Positions 1-6,480 are shown, counted from the first letter of the stretch. The stretch: DNA of 8,291 nt from Cyclobacteriaceae bacterium (GCA_026994125.1 JALWRJ010000087.1:1-8291); one strand, 5' to 3'. Notes: generated from the sequence alone by a model not told the origin. A program made the numbers and translations.

Positions 1-271
1 CAAATACACGGCCACCTCCACGAAATACAGGCGATTTAATACTACCTGCCCGGGCGGTTCCGGTTCCTTTTTGTTTTTTAATTTTACGGGTTGAGCCGGC
101 TATTTCGGCTCTTTCTTTAGATTTGTGAGTTCCCTGACGTTGGTTGGCTAAATACTGCTTTACATCAAGGTAGATAGCGTGGTCGTTAGGCTCTACTCCA
201 AAAATATCTTTAGATAGGCTTGCCTTTCTTCCGGCTTCTTGTCCATTAATTTTTAATACTTCAACATTCAT
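1..271 (-). CDS. rplD: 50S ribosomal protein L4, N-terminal 90 residues (partial)
   Basis: L4 binds 23S rRNA domain I and lines the peptide exit tunnel; in enterobacteria it also represses its own operon, which nothing here tests. The visible 90 codons begin [16 protein letters not shown] and reach the L4 core [20 protein letters not shown] (about residues 69 to 88), which matches the RNA-binding loop region of the family. The reading frame is open to the window edge, so the C-terminal half or more lies outside. The ATG at 271-269 was chosen because it follows the rplC stop codon by only 4 nt and gives the family's usual N-terminus. It is the second gene of the transcript beginning at the promoter upstream of rplC. 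No damage is seen. The product is certain from sequence; the true length is not visible. Confidence 0.96.
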   Translation of the reverse strand, partial: MNVEVLKINGQEAGRKASLSKDIFGVEPNDHAIYLDVKQYLANQRQGTHKSKERAEIAGSTRKIKKQKGTGTARAGSIKSPVFRGGGRVF

Positions 272-275
272 GGCA

Positions 276-908
276 CTACTTCGATAAAATTACAGTTGCG
301 TTTTTGGGTCCGGGAATGGAGCCACTAATAACAATCAGGTTTTTTTCGGGCATAATTTTAAGCACCTGCAAGTTCATTACTTTGGTTTTATTGCCTCCTG
401 TTCTACCTGCCATGCGCATACCTTTAAATACACGTGCAGGATAGGAGGCTCCACCAATTGAACCGGGCGCTCGTAACCTGTTATGCTGACCGTGGGTAGC
501 CTGTCCTACCCCACCAAAATTATGGCGCTTTACCACTCCTTGAAAACCTTTACCTTTAGAGGTGGCAGAGGCATCGAGGTAATCGCCTTCGGCAAAAACA
601 TCTTCTACCTTTACTTCTTGCCCTAACTGTACCTCGCCTTCAAACTCGGCAGTAAAGTCTCTAAACTCCACCACATGTTGCTTGGGAGTTGTTTTAGCCT
701 TATCAAAATGCCCTTTTAATGCTTTGGGTGTGTTCTTTTCCTTGCGCTCACCATAGGCCAACTGCACGGCCGTATAGCCGTCTGTGTCCGTATTTTTTAC
801 TTGTGTGATCACACAAGGACCAGCTTCCACCACTGTGCATGGGATGTTCTTCCCCTCGGCACTATAAAGGCTAGTCATTCCGATCTTTCTTCCTATTATA
901 CCAGACAT
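276..908 (-). CDS. rplC: 50S ribosomal protein L3
   Basis: L3 is an early-assembling 50S protein whose long loop reaches towards the peptidyl transferase centre. The protein is 210 residues, near the usual length for Bacteroidota. It starts [15 protein letters not shown], the standard L3 N-terminus, and carries the diagnostic stretch [20 protein letters not shown] followed by MAGRTGG in its C-terminal half. The frame stays open 25 codons further upstream to 983, but that extension would cover the -7 promoter element, has no L3 similarity, and is rejected; the ATG at 908-906 is used. The bases just before it are almost pure A/T with no Shine-Dalgarno sequence. It is the first gene after a terminator and a new promoter, and rplD follows 4 nt after its TAG stop. 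Confidence 0.97.
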   Translation of the reverse strand: MSGIIGRKIGMTSLYSAEGKNIPCTVVEAGPCVITQVKNTDTDGYTAVQLAYGERKEKNTPKALKGHFDKAKTTPKQHVVEFRDFTAEFEGEVQLGQEVKVEDVFAEGDYLDASATSKGKGFQGVVKRHNFGGVGQATHGQHNRLRAPGSIGGASYPARVFKGMRMAGRTGGNKTKVMNLQVLKIMPEKNLIVISGSIPGPKNATVILSK

Positions 909-967
909 TTTTTTTAATTTATTTTTCCCTTTGGGTAAAGCCACTCTTGGCCCCTTTCCGCTAAGGG
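909..967 (-). other. 5' leader of rplC with short adjacent hairpins
   Basis: The roughly 60-nt leader between the predicted transcription start (about 967) and the rplC ATG can fold into consecutive small stems: 952-956 with 963-967 (CCCTT/AAGGG), 940-943 with 948-951 (GCCA/TGGC, 4-nt loop) and 927-929 with 933-935. The last 20 nt before the ATG are A/T only, as expected for a ribosome site in Bacteroidota. A leader this structured ahead of L3-L4 could bind a ribosomal protein, but the stems are short and may be chance. This is a pattern observation, not an established regulator. Confidence 0.3.
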
Positions 968-971
968 ACTG

Positions 972-1001
972 CAAAGATAGCAATTAAAATTCTCTTTCCA
1001 A
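972..1001 (-). promoter_or_regulatory. Bacteroidota-type promoter of rplC-rplD
   Basis: Read on the minus strand, TTG (1001-999) is followed after 19 nt by TATCTTTG (979-972), an exact match to the Bacteroidota -7 consensus TAnnTTTG with the expected -33 spacing. Transcription would start a few bases downstream, near 967. It lies directly behind the terminator at 1038-1070. The -7 box and the following bases (TATCTTTGCAGTCC, 979-966) are identical to those of the rpsL promoter. Confidence 0.8.
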
Positions 1002-1037
1002 GAGGTGCCTCTAAAATATTGCAGCACATTGGAGCAA

Positions 1038-1070
1038 AAAAAAGAACCAACCCCTGATTGGTTCTTTTTT
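1038..1070 (-). terminator. Intrinsic terminator after rpsJ (symmetric)
   Basis: A perfect 13-bp stem pairs 1038-1050 with 1058-1070 around a 7-nt loop. The core of the stem is GAACCAA/TTGGTTC and its ends are A and T runs. In the minus-strand RNA the stem ends in a run of eight U (complement of 1043-1036), as an intrinsic terminator requires. It begins 19 nt past the rpsJ stop. The symmetry means it could also stop plus-strand transcription, though no plus-strand gene leads into it. Confidence 0.85.
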
Positions 1071-1088
1071 ATAGTACATATTTACTTA

Positions 1089-1394
1089 TCAGACCTTGAT
1101 TTCTACGTCAACGCCACTGGGCAACTCAATTTTCATAAGTGCATCAACTGTTTTAGAGCTAGCCGAAAAAATATCGAGCAAGCGCTTATAAGTACATAGT
1201 TGAAACTGCTCACGAGCCTTTTTGTTTACGTGTGGTGATTTAAGTACGGTAAATTTTTCTTTTACAGTAGGCAATGGTATAGGTCCATTAACTACTGCTC
1301 CGGTAGCTTTTACTGCACGTACAATCTTTTCAGATGACTTATCAACCAAGTTATGATCGTAAGATCTTAGTTTTATTCTAATCTTCTGGTTCAT
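1089..1394 (-). CDS. rpsJ: 30S ribosomal protein S10 (NusE)
   Basis: S10 sits in the head of the 30S subunit and, as NusE, partners NusB and NusG in antitermination. The protein has 101 residues, typical for the family. It shows the S10 signature [21 protein letters not shown] at about residues 5 to 25 (first 20: [20 protein letters not shown]), the GPIPLPT motif at about 38 to 44, the [13 protein letters not shown] segment, and the C-terminal [11 protein letters not shown]. The ATG at 1394 lies 2 nt after the fusA stop, so translation is probably coupled. In many bacteria rpsJ opens the S10 operon; here it is instead the last gene of the str transcript, cut off from rplC by a terminator. No oddity within the gene. 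Confidence 0.97.
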   Translation of the reverse strand: MNQKIRIKLRSYDHNLVDKSSEKIVRAVKATGAVVNGPIPLPTVKEKFTVLKSPHVNKKAREQFQLCTYKRLLDIFSASSKTVDALMKIELPSGVDVEIKV

Positions 1395-1396
1395 AA

Positions 1397-3523
1397 CTAA
1401 TTTTTAACTCCTTTAACTTCTTCAATAATTTTTTCGGCCAGGTGCTTAGGCACGGGCTCGTAATGCGAGAATGTAAGCGAGGCAGATGCCCTACCCGAAG
1501 TAATGGTACGCAACGCAGTTACATAACCAAACAGTTCGGCCAAAGGAACATCGGCTTTTAAAATTTGCGCTCCTCCTTTGGTATCCATTCCTTTCATTAT
1601 TCCTCTTCGCTTGTTAAGGTCGCCATTAACCGGCCCGGTGTATTCTTCGGGGGTAACCACTTCAACCGCCATAATAGGCTCGAGCAATTGAGGGCCTGCT
1701 TTTTTGGCCGCTTCTTTAAAACCTAAGCGAGCTGCCAATTCAAACGAAAGGGCATCGGAATCTACATCGTGAAACGATCCGTGGAAAAGTTTAACGTAGA
1801 GCGAATCTACAGGGAAACCTGCCAATGGGCCGTTAGACATAGCTAACTTAAATCCTTTTTCGATGGAAGGAATAAATTCTTTTGGAATTACCCCACCCAC
1901 AATTTTATTATCGAATAAGAGGCCTTCTTTCCCATCTTCTCTGGGACCCATTTCAAAAACGATATCGGCAAATTTACCTTTACCCCCTGTTTGTTTTTTG
2001 TACACTTCTTTGTGTTCAACCAGTTGGGTTACGTTTTCTTTATAAGCCACTTGAGGCGCACCCTGGTTAATCTCTACCTTAAACTCACGTTTAAGTCGGT
2101 CGATGATGATTTCGAGGTGCAACTCGCCCATACCACGAAGTACAGTTTGGCCTGTATCTTCATCGGTATGTACCCTAAGGGTAGGGTCTTCTTCGATTAA
2201 CTTAGCAATGGCCATTCCTAATTTATCTACATCGGCCTGTGTTTTGGGCTCGATGGCATAACCGATTACGGGATCGGGGAATGTCATTGATTCTAATACA
2301 ATTTTATGTTTTTCGTTTACCAAGGAGTCGCCTGTTTTGATATCTTTAAAACCTACTCCAGCTGCAATATCACCGGCCTCTGCAACATCTATTGGATTTT
2401 GCTTGTTGGAGTGCATTTGCATTAAACGAGAAATACGTTCGCGCTTACCGGTACGGGCATTATATACATAAGAACCTGCTTCTAATTTACCTGAATACAC
2501 TCTGAAAAAGCAAAGCCTACCTACAAAGGGGTCGGTAGCAATTTTAAATGCCAAGGCTGAGAAAGGTTCCTTTACATCGGGTTTACGAATTTCTACCTCT
2601 TCGGTATCGGGGTTGGTTCCTTCAACGGGGGGCAAATCGAGTGGCGAAGGCAAATACGCACAAACGGCATCGAGCATAGCTTGCACACCTTTGTTTTTAA
2701 ATGCCGAACCACACATTACGGGAGAAAATGACATATCGATTACAGCTTCGCGAATCGCTTTGTTCATTTCGTCCACCGTAATGCTTTCGGGGTCTTCAAA
2801 AAATTTCTCAAGCAGGTGGTCATCGTATTCGGCCACCGATTCGATAAGTTTTTGGCGCCATTCTTCAACGGTATCTTTTAAGTCTTCAGGAATTTCTACT
2901 TCTTCGTAGGTCATTCCTTTGTCTTCTTCGTTCCAAACAATGGCTTTGTGTGTAATCAGGTCAACAACACCCTTAAAATCGTCTTCGGCACCAATGGGTA
3001 TTTGAAGAGGTACAGGATTAGCACCTAGTTTATCTTTTATTTCGGCTACTGCTTTAAAGAAATCGGCTCCGGCCCGATCCATTTTGTTTACAAAACAAAT
3101 ACGAGGCACTTTATACTTATCTGCTTGTCGCCACACGGTTTCAGACTGAGGCTCTACACCAGAAACGGCACAAAAAAGCGCCACAGCGCCATCGAGTACA
3201 CGTAACGAGCGTTCTACCTCTACGGTAAAATCTACGTGGCCGGGGGTGTCGATAATATTAATATCGTACTCTTTGGTATTGGGGGTTAGCTGCCCTTGTT
3301 GGGTAGGATATTTCCAGGAGGTGGTGGTAGCAGCCGAAGTAATGGTAATACCGCGCTCCTGCTCTTGTTCCATCCAGTCCATGGTGGCTGCCCCATCGTG
3401 CACTTCGCCTATTTTATGGCTTAAACCTGTATAGTACAGAATACGTTCTGTAGTAGTGGTTTTACCGGCATCGATGTGAGCCATAATGCCGATATTTCGT
3501 AGGTATTTTAAATCTTTAGCCAT
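1397..3523 (-). CDS. fusA: Elongation factor G
   Basis: EF-G is the cytosolic GTPase that drives translocation and, with RRF, ribosome recycling. The protein has 708 residues, the normal full length. All five G motifs are intact: AHIDAGKT (15-22), RGITI (57-61), DTPGH (92-96), NKMD (146-149) and GSAFK (272-276). Domain II to V landmarks are also present, including the GMGELHLE stretch of domain III and [13 protein letters not shown] in the C-terminal part. Because the GTPase motifs are canonical and the gene sits in the str operon, I take it as the main EF-G and not the divergent second paralogue known in some Bacteroides. The ATG at 3523 is 2 nt past the rpsG stop, and rpsJ starts 2 nt past its own stop. 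Confidence 0.98.
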   Translation of the reverse strand: MAKDLKYLRNIGIMAHIDAGKTTTTERILYYTGLSHKIGEVHDGAATMDWMEQEQERGITITSAATTTSWKYPTQQGQLTPNTKEYDINIIDTPGHVDFTVEVERSLRVLDGAVALFCAVSGVEPQSETVWRQADKYKVPRICFVNKMDRAGADFFKAVAEIKDKLGANPVPLQIPIGAEDDFKGVVDLITHKAIVWNEEDKGMTYEEVEIPEDLKDTVEEWRQKLIESVAEYDDHLLEKFFEDPESITVDEMNKAIREAVIDMSFSPVMCGSAFKNKGVQAMLDAVCAYLPSPLDLPPVEGTNPDTEEVEIRKPDVKEPFSALAFKIATDPFVGRLCFFRVYSGKLEAGSYVYNARTGKRERISRLMQMHSNKQNPIDVAEAGDIAAGVGFKDIKTGDSLVNEKHKIVLESMTFPDPVIGYAIEPKTQADVDKLGMAIAKLIEEDPTLRVHTDEDTGQTVLRGMGELHLEIIIDRLKREFKVEINQGAPQVAYKENVTQLVEHKEVYKKQTGGKGKFADIVFEMGPREDGKEGLLFDNKIVGGVIPKEFIPSIEKGFKLAMSNGPLAGFPVDSLYVKLFHGSFHDVDSDALSFELAARLGFKEAAKKAGPQLLEPIMAVEVVTPEEYTGPVNGDLNKRRGIMKGMDTKGGAQILKADVPLAELFGYVTALRTITSGRASASLTFSHYEPVPKHLAEKIIEEVKGVKN

Positions 3524-3525
3524 AA

Positions 3526-3993
3526 TTAAAAACGGAAATGCGAGAAGGCCTTGTTTGCTTCGGCCATTCTATGGGTATCATCTTTTTTCTTAATAGATGC
3601 GCCTTCGCCCTTGGAAGCCGCAATAATTTCTGCTGCTAGTTTGTCGGTCATGGTTTTTTCGCCACGTTTACGGGTAAACTGGATTAACCATTTCATTCCC
3701 AACGATATTTTTCGGTCGGGCCGAACCTCCAGAGGAACTTGAAATGTGGCACCACCAACTCTTCTACTTTTTACTTCTACCGAAGGACTAACGTTGCTTA
3801 GTGCTTTTTTCCAAGTCTCAAGTCCATTCTCACCAGTCTTATTTTCTACCAATGCAATAGCATCGTAGAAAATAGAATAAGCAATACTCTTCTTACCATC
3901 AACCATAAGGTTGTTAACAAACCTGGTTACCAGGGTGTCACCAAACTTTGGATCAGGAAGAATATACCTCTTCTTAGGTTTAGCTTTTCTCAT
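3526..3993 (-). CDS. rpsG: 30S ribosomal protein S7
   Basis: S7 is a primary 16S rRNA binding protein that nucleates assembly of the 30S head and contacts the exit-site tRNA. The protein has 155 residues, the family norm. It opens [19 protein letters not shown] and contains the S7 segments [12 protein letters not shown] (about 28-39), [19 protein letters not shown] (about 72-90) and the C-terminal [18 protein letters not shown]. It lies 20 nt downstream of rpsL across an A/T-only spacer and 2 nt upstream of fusA. In E. coli S7 represses the str operon by binding the rpsL-rpsG spacer; the spacer here is too short and A/T-rich to show that structure, so such control is not supported. Confidence 0.98.
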   Translation of the reverse strand: MRKAKPKKRYILPDPKFGDTLVTRFVNNLMVDGKKSIAYSIFYDAIALVENKTGENGLETWKKALSNVSPSVEVKSRRVGGATFQVPLEVRPDRKISLGMKWLIQFTRKRGEKTMTDKLAAEIIAASKGEGASIKKKDDTHRMAEANKAFSHFRF

Positions 3994-4013
3994 TTACTTT
4001 TTAAATTTTAAAA

Positions 4014-4388
4014 TTACTTTTTAGGGCGTTTAGCACCGTACTTCGATCGTCTTTGAGTTCTGCCACTTACACCTGCGGTATCGAGGGCACCTCTAATAAT
4101 GTGGTAACGCACACCGGGAAGGTCTTTTACCCTTCCGCCACGAATTAACACTATAGAGTGCTCTTGCAAGTTATGACCCTCGCCCGGAATGTAGGCATTT
4201 ACCTCTTTACCATTGGTTAAGCGCACACGGGCAACTTTACGCATGGCAGAGTTAGGTTTTTTAGGGGTAGTGGTATATACCCTTGTGCAAACCCCTCTAC
4301 GTTGAGGACAAGAATCTAGTGCAGGGGACTTTGACTTAGAAGTCAGCTTAGTTCTTCCCTTTCTTACTAATTGTTGAATAGTAGGCAT
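4014..4388 (-). CDS. rpsL: 30S ribosomal protein S12
   Basis: S12 lies at the decoding centre and controls translational accuracy. The protein has 124 residues. It carries the invariant stretches [22 protein letters not shown] (its first part [10 protein letters not shown] at 39-48), [12 protein letters not shown] and [14 protein letters not shown]. Lysines 43 and 88, whose substitution gives streptomycin resistance in other bacteria, are both wild type, so the sequence predicts no ribosomal resistance by that route. Asp89, the residue methylthiolated by RimO in E. coli, is conserved. It is the first gene of the rpsL-rpsG-fusA-rpsJ transcript, with its own promoter about 50 nt upstream and an AAAAAGATAGATAG leader end in place of a Shine-Dalgarno sequence. 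Confidence 0.98.
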   Translation of the reverse strand: MPTIQQLVRKGRTKLTSKSKSPALDSCPQRRGVCTRVYTTTPKKPNSAMRKVARVRLTNGKEVNAYIPGEGHNLQEHSIVLIRGGRVKDLPGVRYHIIRGALDTAGVSGRTQRRSKYGAKRPKK

Positions 4389-4410
4389 CTATCTATCTTT
4401 TTAATACGAA

Positions 4411-4427
4411 TTTGCGGCCTTCGCAAA
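4411..4427 (-). other. Small hairpin in the rpsL leader
   Basis: In the predicted 45-nt leader, TTTGCG (4411-4416) pairs perfectly with CGCAAA (4422-4427) around a 5-nt loop. It lies between the promoter and the start codon and could be a transcript-stabilising or regulatory stem. There is no U run after it, so it is not a terminator. The stem is short and chance is possible. Confidence 0.35.
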
Positions 4428-4438
4428 ATTTCGGACTG

Positions 4439-4470
4439 CAAAGATATAAAATTGAAATTTAGAATACAAA
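4439..4470 (-). promoter_or_regulatory. Bacteroidota-type promoter of the str operon
   Basis: On the minus strand TTTG (4470-4467) is followed after 20 nt by TATCTTTG (4446-4439), matching the -33 and -7 consensus of the Bacteroidota primary sigma factor. Predicted transcription starts near 4435, giving a leader of about 45 nt before the rpsL ATG. The 14 bases TATCTTTGCAGTCC (4446-4433) are identical to those in the rplC promoter. Confidence 0.82.
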
Positions 4471-4540
4471 GGTTGTTAAAGATTTAGAGAAGAAATAAAC
4501 GAGTGTTTGGGATAGCTCTGCTTCAACCTTTACTTGGGTG

Positions 4541-4603
4541 TAAAGATAACGGGTTTTAGCACCTTTGTAAAAGTTTAAACTTTGACAAAGGCAGATATCT
4601 TTA
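4541..4603. repeat. Nested palindromic element (30-bp near-perfect palindrome inside an outer inverted repeat)
   Basis: The inner palindrome, 4562-4591, has 15-base arms CCTTTGTAAAAGTTT and AAACTTTGACAAAGG with no loop and one mismatch (A4569 opposite G4584; a C there would make it perfect). It is enclosed by a second inverted repeat, TAAAGATA (4541-4548) and TATCTTTA (4596-4603). There is no T run after it on either strand, so a terminator is unlikely. It resembles dispersed palindromic repeats of the REP or MITE kind; I have an impression that similar CCTTTGT...ACAAAGG palindromes occur in other Bacteroidota genomes, but this cannot be verified from the window. Confidence 0.6.
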
Positions 4604-4697
4604 GGTGGCTCCTAGGGAGCTCGCTTATAATAAAATAGAGCTAATAGAACACACGAGGTTTAGTTCAGAAGAAGATAGCCTATAATAATTATTGGTG

Positions 4698-4760
4698 CAA
4701 TCGCAATTTATTATGTTTATTTTCGATTACAATCGCAAATTGTTATGTTTTTTTGAATTG
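4698..4760 (+). repeat. Imperfect 32-nt tandem repeat pair
   Basis: Two adjacent units start with the same nine bases CAATCGCAA at 4698 and 4730. They continue with a shared TTATGTTT core (first unit 4711-4718, second 4743-4750) and a T-rich end. Unit lengths are 32 and 31 nt, with a few substitutions and one single-base gap. A partial third CAAT follows at 4761. The junction between the units forms the palindrome CGATTACAATCG (4724-4735), whose ATTACAAT core recurs in the two operator-like sites upstream of the ATPase. Confidence 0.55.
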
Positions 4761-5003
4761 CAATACAACAGAAAAACTTGATTTAGTAAAAGGAACAACA
4801 AATACGCTATTGGCCTTTGAATTTAATTGAGGCATAAAGGCTAAAACCAAAATACCAAAAACATTTACACGAGCTTACCCAGAGGCTACCACCCATTTAG
4901 TATCCCCAGGAATCAGGAGGAGTTTTTAATGGGTTAAGTGGTGATTCACGAGACATGTACTGTGGGTTGGAAGAGCGATACAGATTTCTTTCTAAAACTT
5001 TGC

Positions 5004-5021
5004 TTCATTAGTCCTAATGAA
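5004..5021. repeat. 18-bp palindrome upstream of the ATPase
   Basis: TTCATTAGTCCTAATGAA: perfect 8-base arms around a 2-base centre. The outer half-sites TTCATT and AATGAA are the same as in the two sites nearer the gene. It is followed by an A run on the plus strand (5020-5026), so it is not a plus-strand terminator. A role as a protein-binding site is inferred from symmetry and position. Confidence 0.55.
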
Positions 5022-5061
5022 AAAAAGAGTAACTCTGATGGTGCTAATATTTAATTTATGC

Positions 5062-5107
5062 TCATTACAATGAACAATATAATAGCATTTACGTTCATTA
5101 CAATGAA
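5062..5107. promoter_or_regulatory. Paired operator-like palindromes before the ATPase gene
   Basis: The 13 bases TCATTACAATGAA occur at 5062-5074 and again at 5095-5107, exactly 33 nt apart, close to three helical turns. The downstream copy is a complete 14-bp palindrome TTCATTACAATGAA (5094-5107); the upstream copy lacks one outer base of symmetry. The downstream copy occupies the space between the -33 position and the -7 box of the predicted ATPase promoter, where a bound dimer would block RNA polymerase. The regulator is unknown, and no DNA-binding protein gene is in the window. Confidence 0.6.
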
Positions 5108-5122
5108 AGTTTATTAGATTTG
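5094..5122 (+). promoter_or_regulatory. Probable near-leaderless promoter of the ATPase gene
   Basis: TAGATTTG (5115-5122) matches the Bacteroidota -7 consensus TAnnTTTG. The -33 position holds only a poor match, TTCA in place of TTTG, at 5094-5097, 17 nt upstream. The ATG at 5128 follows the -7 box after just five bases (CAAGC), so the transcript would begin at or very near the start codon. The weak -33 element and the overlapping palindrome suggest a promoter that is normally low or controlled. Confidence 0.55.
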
Positions 5123-5127
5123 CAAGC

Positions 5128-6288
5128 ATGGAAGTGCTATACAAAATACAGGAACAGCTATTAAAGGCAACTAAAGTCGGTTTGTTGCGCTATTTACATA
5201 GTCAAATTAATTGGAAAAATCGCTTGATTTCTATTGTAGGTGCAAGAGGAGTTGGAAAAACTACGTTGATGTTGCAATACATAAAACTACATAAGCAAAA
5301 GGATTTAATGTTATACGCTTCTGTTGAACATTTATATTTTTCCAATACTACGTTACTCGATTTTGCAGATGAATTTTACAACAGTGGTGGAAAGGTTCTT
5401 TTATTAGATGAAATTCATCAGTATAAGAATTGGGCAAGAGAGATAAAAGTGATTTATGATTCTTATCCTGAATTACAGATAGTTATTTCAGGCAGTTCTA
5501 TCCTGGAAATTAATCAAGGAAATGCTGATTTGAGCAGAAGAATAATTTCGTACGAATTAAAAGGAATGTCTTTTCGAGAGTATATGAATTTTACTCAGAA
5601 AAAAAATTATAGCGCTATACCCTTAGATACAATTCTTACTAAAGCTAAAATTGACATAGATATTCCATTAAAGCATTTTAAAGATTATTTAAAACAAGGC
5701 TATTATCCTTTTTTGAAAGATGATCAATATCATATTCGTTTACAAGGAATTGTAAATAAAATTATAGACATAGATTTGGTTCGATTTATGGACTTGAAAC
5801 CACATACAGCTCATAAATTAAAGCGATTATTATCCTTGGTTGCTCAACATGCTCCGTTTAAACCCAATATGGCTAAGCTCTCTGATTTAACAGAAATATC
5901 GAGAAGGTTACTGCCTGAGTATTTTAATTATATGGAAAGAGCAGGTTTAATTAACATGTACCATACACACGGAAAAAGTATCCGTACACTAGGCAAAGCA
6001 GATAAATTATATTTAAATAACACCAATTTGAGTTATGCAATTTCATTAACTCCAGACATTGGCTCAATACGAGAAACGTTTTTTATCTCGCAGTTATCAG
6101 TTTTGTTTGATATTACATTGCCACCCAAAGGCGATTTTTTGATTCACGATATTACGTACGAAGTTGGAGGAAAAAATAAAGATAACAAACAGCTAAAAGG
6201 GGTAGAAAATAGTTTTTTGGTAAAAGATGATATTGAAGTAGGCTATGGCAATATTATACCACTTTGGCATTTTGGATTTTTGTACTAA
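5128..6288 (+). CDS. AAA+ family ATPase (AAA_14-like) with C-terminal nuclease-like region
   Basis: A 386-residue predicted cytosolic ATPase of unknown role; no signal peptide or membrane segment is visible. The AAA core has Walker A GARGVGKTT (38-46), Walker B VLLLDEIHQY (90-99, Asp94 and Glu95) and a sensor-1-like segment IVISGSS (118-124), followed by LSRRIISYELKGMSFREYM (135-153), typical of the AAA_14 group. A helical, winged-helix-like middle part follows (about 175 to 300). The tail contains DFLIHDITYEVGGKNK and ends IPLWHFGFLY, as in many Bacteroidota relatives often described as ATPases with a DUF4143-type end. It is the only plus-strand gene, alone between two core operons, and visibly AT-richer: 13 G/C in the 60 bases from 5701 against 27 in the 60 from 2701. 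This points to horizontal gain. The start at 5128 fits the -7 box and the family N-terminus. Confidence 0.88.
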   Translation: MEVLYKIQEQLLKATKVGLLRYLHSQINWKNRLISIVGARGVGKTTLMLQYIKLHKQKDLMLYASVEHLYFSNTTLLDFADEFYNSGGKVLLLDEIHQYKNWAREIKVIYDSYPELQIVISGSSILEINQGNADLSRRIISYELKGMSFREYMNFTQKKNYSAIPLDTILTKAKIDIDIPLKHFKDYLKQGYYPFLKDDQYHIRLQGIVNKIIDIDLVRFMDLKPHTAHKLKRLLSLVAQHAPFKPNMAKLSDLTEISRRLLPEYFNYMERAGLINMYHTHGKSIRTLGKADKLYLNNTNLSYAISLTPDIGSIRETFFISQLSVLFDITLPPKGDFLIHDITYEVGGKNKDNKQLKGVENSFLVKDDIEVGYGNIIPLWHFGFLY

Positions 6289-6307
6289 CCTGAGTTGCTT
6301 TAGGTTT

Positions 6308-6342
6308 ATTGGATAGAATGATTAGTTAGGGCTTTATCCAAT
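6308..6342 (+). repeat. Inverted repeat shortly after the ATPase stop
   Basis: ATTGGATA (6308-6315) and TATCCAAT (6335-6342) pair perfectly, 19 nt past the ATPase stop codon. In plus-strand RNA the stem can extend by a G-U and an A-U pair. No U tract follows, so it is at best a weak transcript end for the ATPase gene; it may only protect the 3' end. Confidence 0.35.
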
Positions 6343-6405
6343 TCAAAGTTACCCCTTGAGTTAGGTTTGTGGTTTTTACCTTAGGTAATCTTCTACAGAG
6401 GTAAA

Positions 6406-6441
6406 AATAAGGTGCGAAAACTATTGTTCTCGCACCTTATT
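6406..6441 (-). terminator. Intrinsic terminator of the rpoC-DUF3467 operon
   Basis: AATAAGGTGCGA (6406-6417) pairs over 12 bp with TCGCACCTTATT (6430-6441). In minus-strand RNA the pairing continues through a G-U wobble and three more pairs to a 4-nt loop, whereas in plus-strand RNA that position is a mismatch. The minus strand then runs into TTTTT (complement of 6407-6403). Both points indicate the minus strand as the functional direction, ending transcription about 70 to 105 nt after the DUF3467 gene. It may also help stop the converging ATPase transcript. Confidence 0.82.
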
Positions 6442-6460
6442 AAATTTTATAAACAGATTT

Positions 6461-6480
6461 CCTGCCATCGGCACGGCAGG
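6461..6480. repeat. GC-rich REP-like stem
   Basis: CCTGCC (6461-6466) and GGCAGG (6475-6480) flank an 8-nt loop in an otherwise A/T-rich spacer. Further GC-rich bases follow (CTTTGCCATGCACCC). There is no U tract after it. The composition contrast suggests a dispersed palindromic repeat; the window holds no second copy to confirm this. Confidence 0.4.

Larger units (their letters stand above)
4389..5127. other. 739-nt intergenic region between divergent rpsL and the ATPase gene
   Basis: No gene is supported here; every frame on both strands is broken by stops. From left to right it holds the rpsL leader and promoter (to 4470), a nested inverted repeat (4541-4603), a 5-bp GCTCC/GGAGC stem (4608-4620), a 32-nt tandem pair (4698-4760), an unexplained stretch of host-like composition (4861-4980, 55 of 120 bases G or C) and three operator-like palindromes (5004-5107) just before the ATPase start. 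The 4771-5003 part contains nothing I recognise beyond an ACCCATT/AATGGGT pair (4891-4897, 4928-4934). It may be a decayed gene or element. Confidence 0.7.

Noticed and set aside
909..983. A 25-codon N-terminal extension of L3 starting at 983
   Set aside because: It has no similarity to L3, covers the TATCTTTG promoter box, and the standard start [12 protein letters not shown] is at 908.
1005..1199. Plus-strand 64-codon open frame across the rpsJ terminator
   Set aside because: It runs through the terminator hairpin and antisense to rpsJ, with no family resemblance.
4698..4760. Possible CRISPR repeats
   Set aside because: The two roughly 32-nt units touch each other with no spacers, there are only two, and no cas gene is present.
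4861..4990. Minus-strand open stretch of 28 codons (includes SNPQYMSRESPLNPLKT)
   Set aside because: It is short, closed by stops, matches no family I recognise, and has no start signal; it is kept only as part of the unexplained spacer.
5004..5026. Hairpin at 5004-5021 as a transcription terminator
   Set aside because: On the plus strand it is followed by A, not T; on the minus strand the T run comes before the stem. A binding site fits better.
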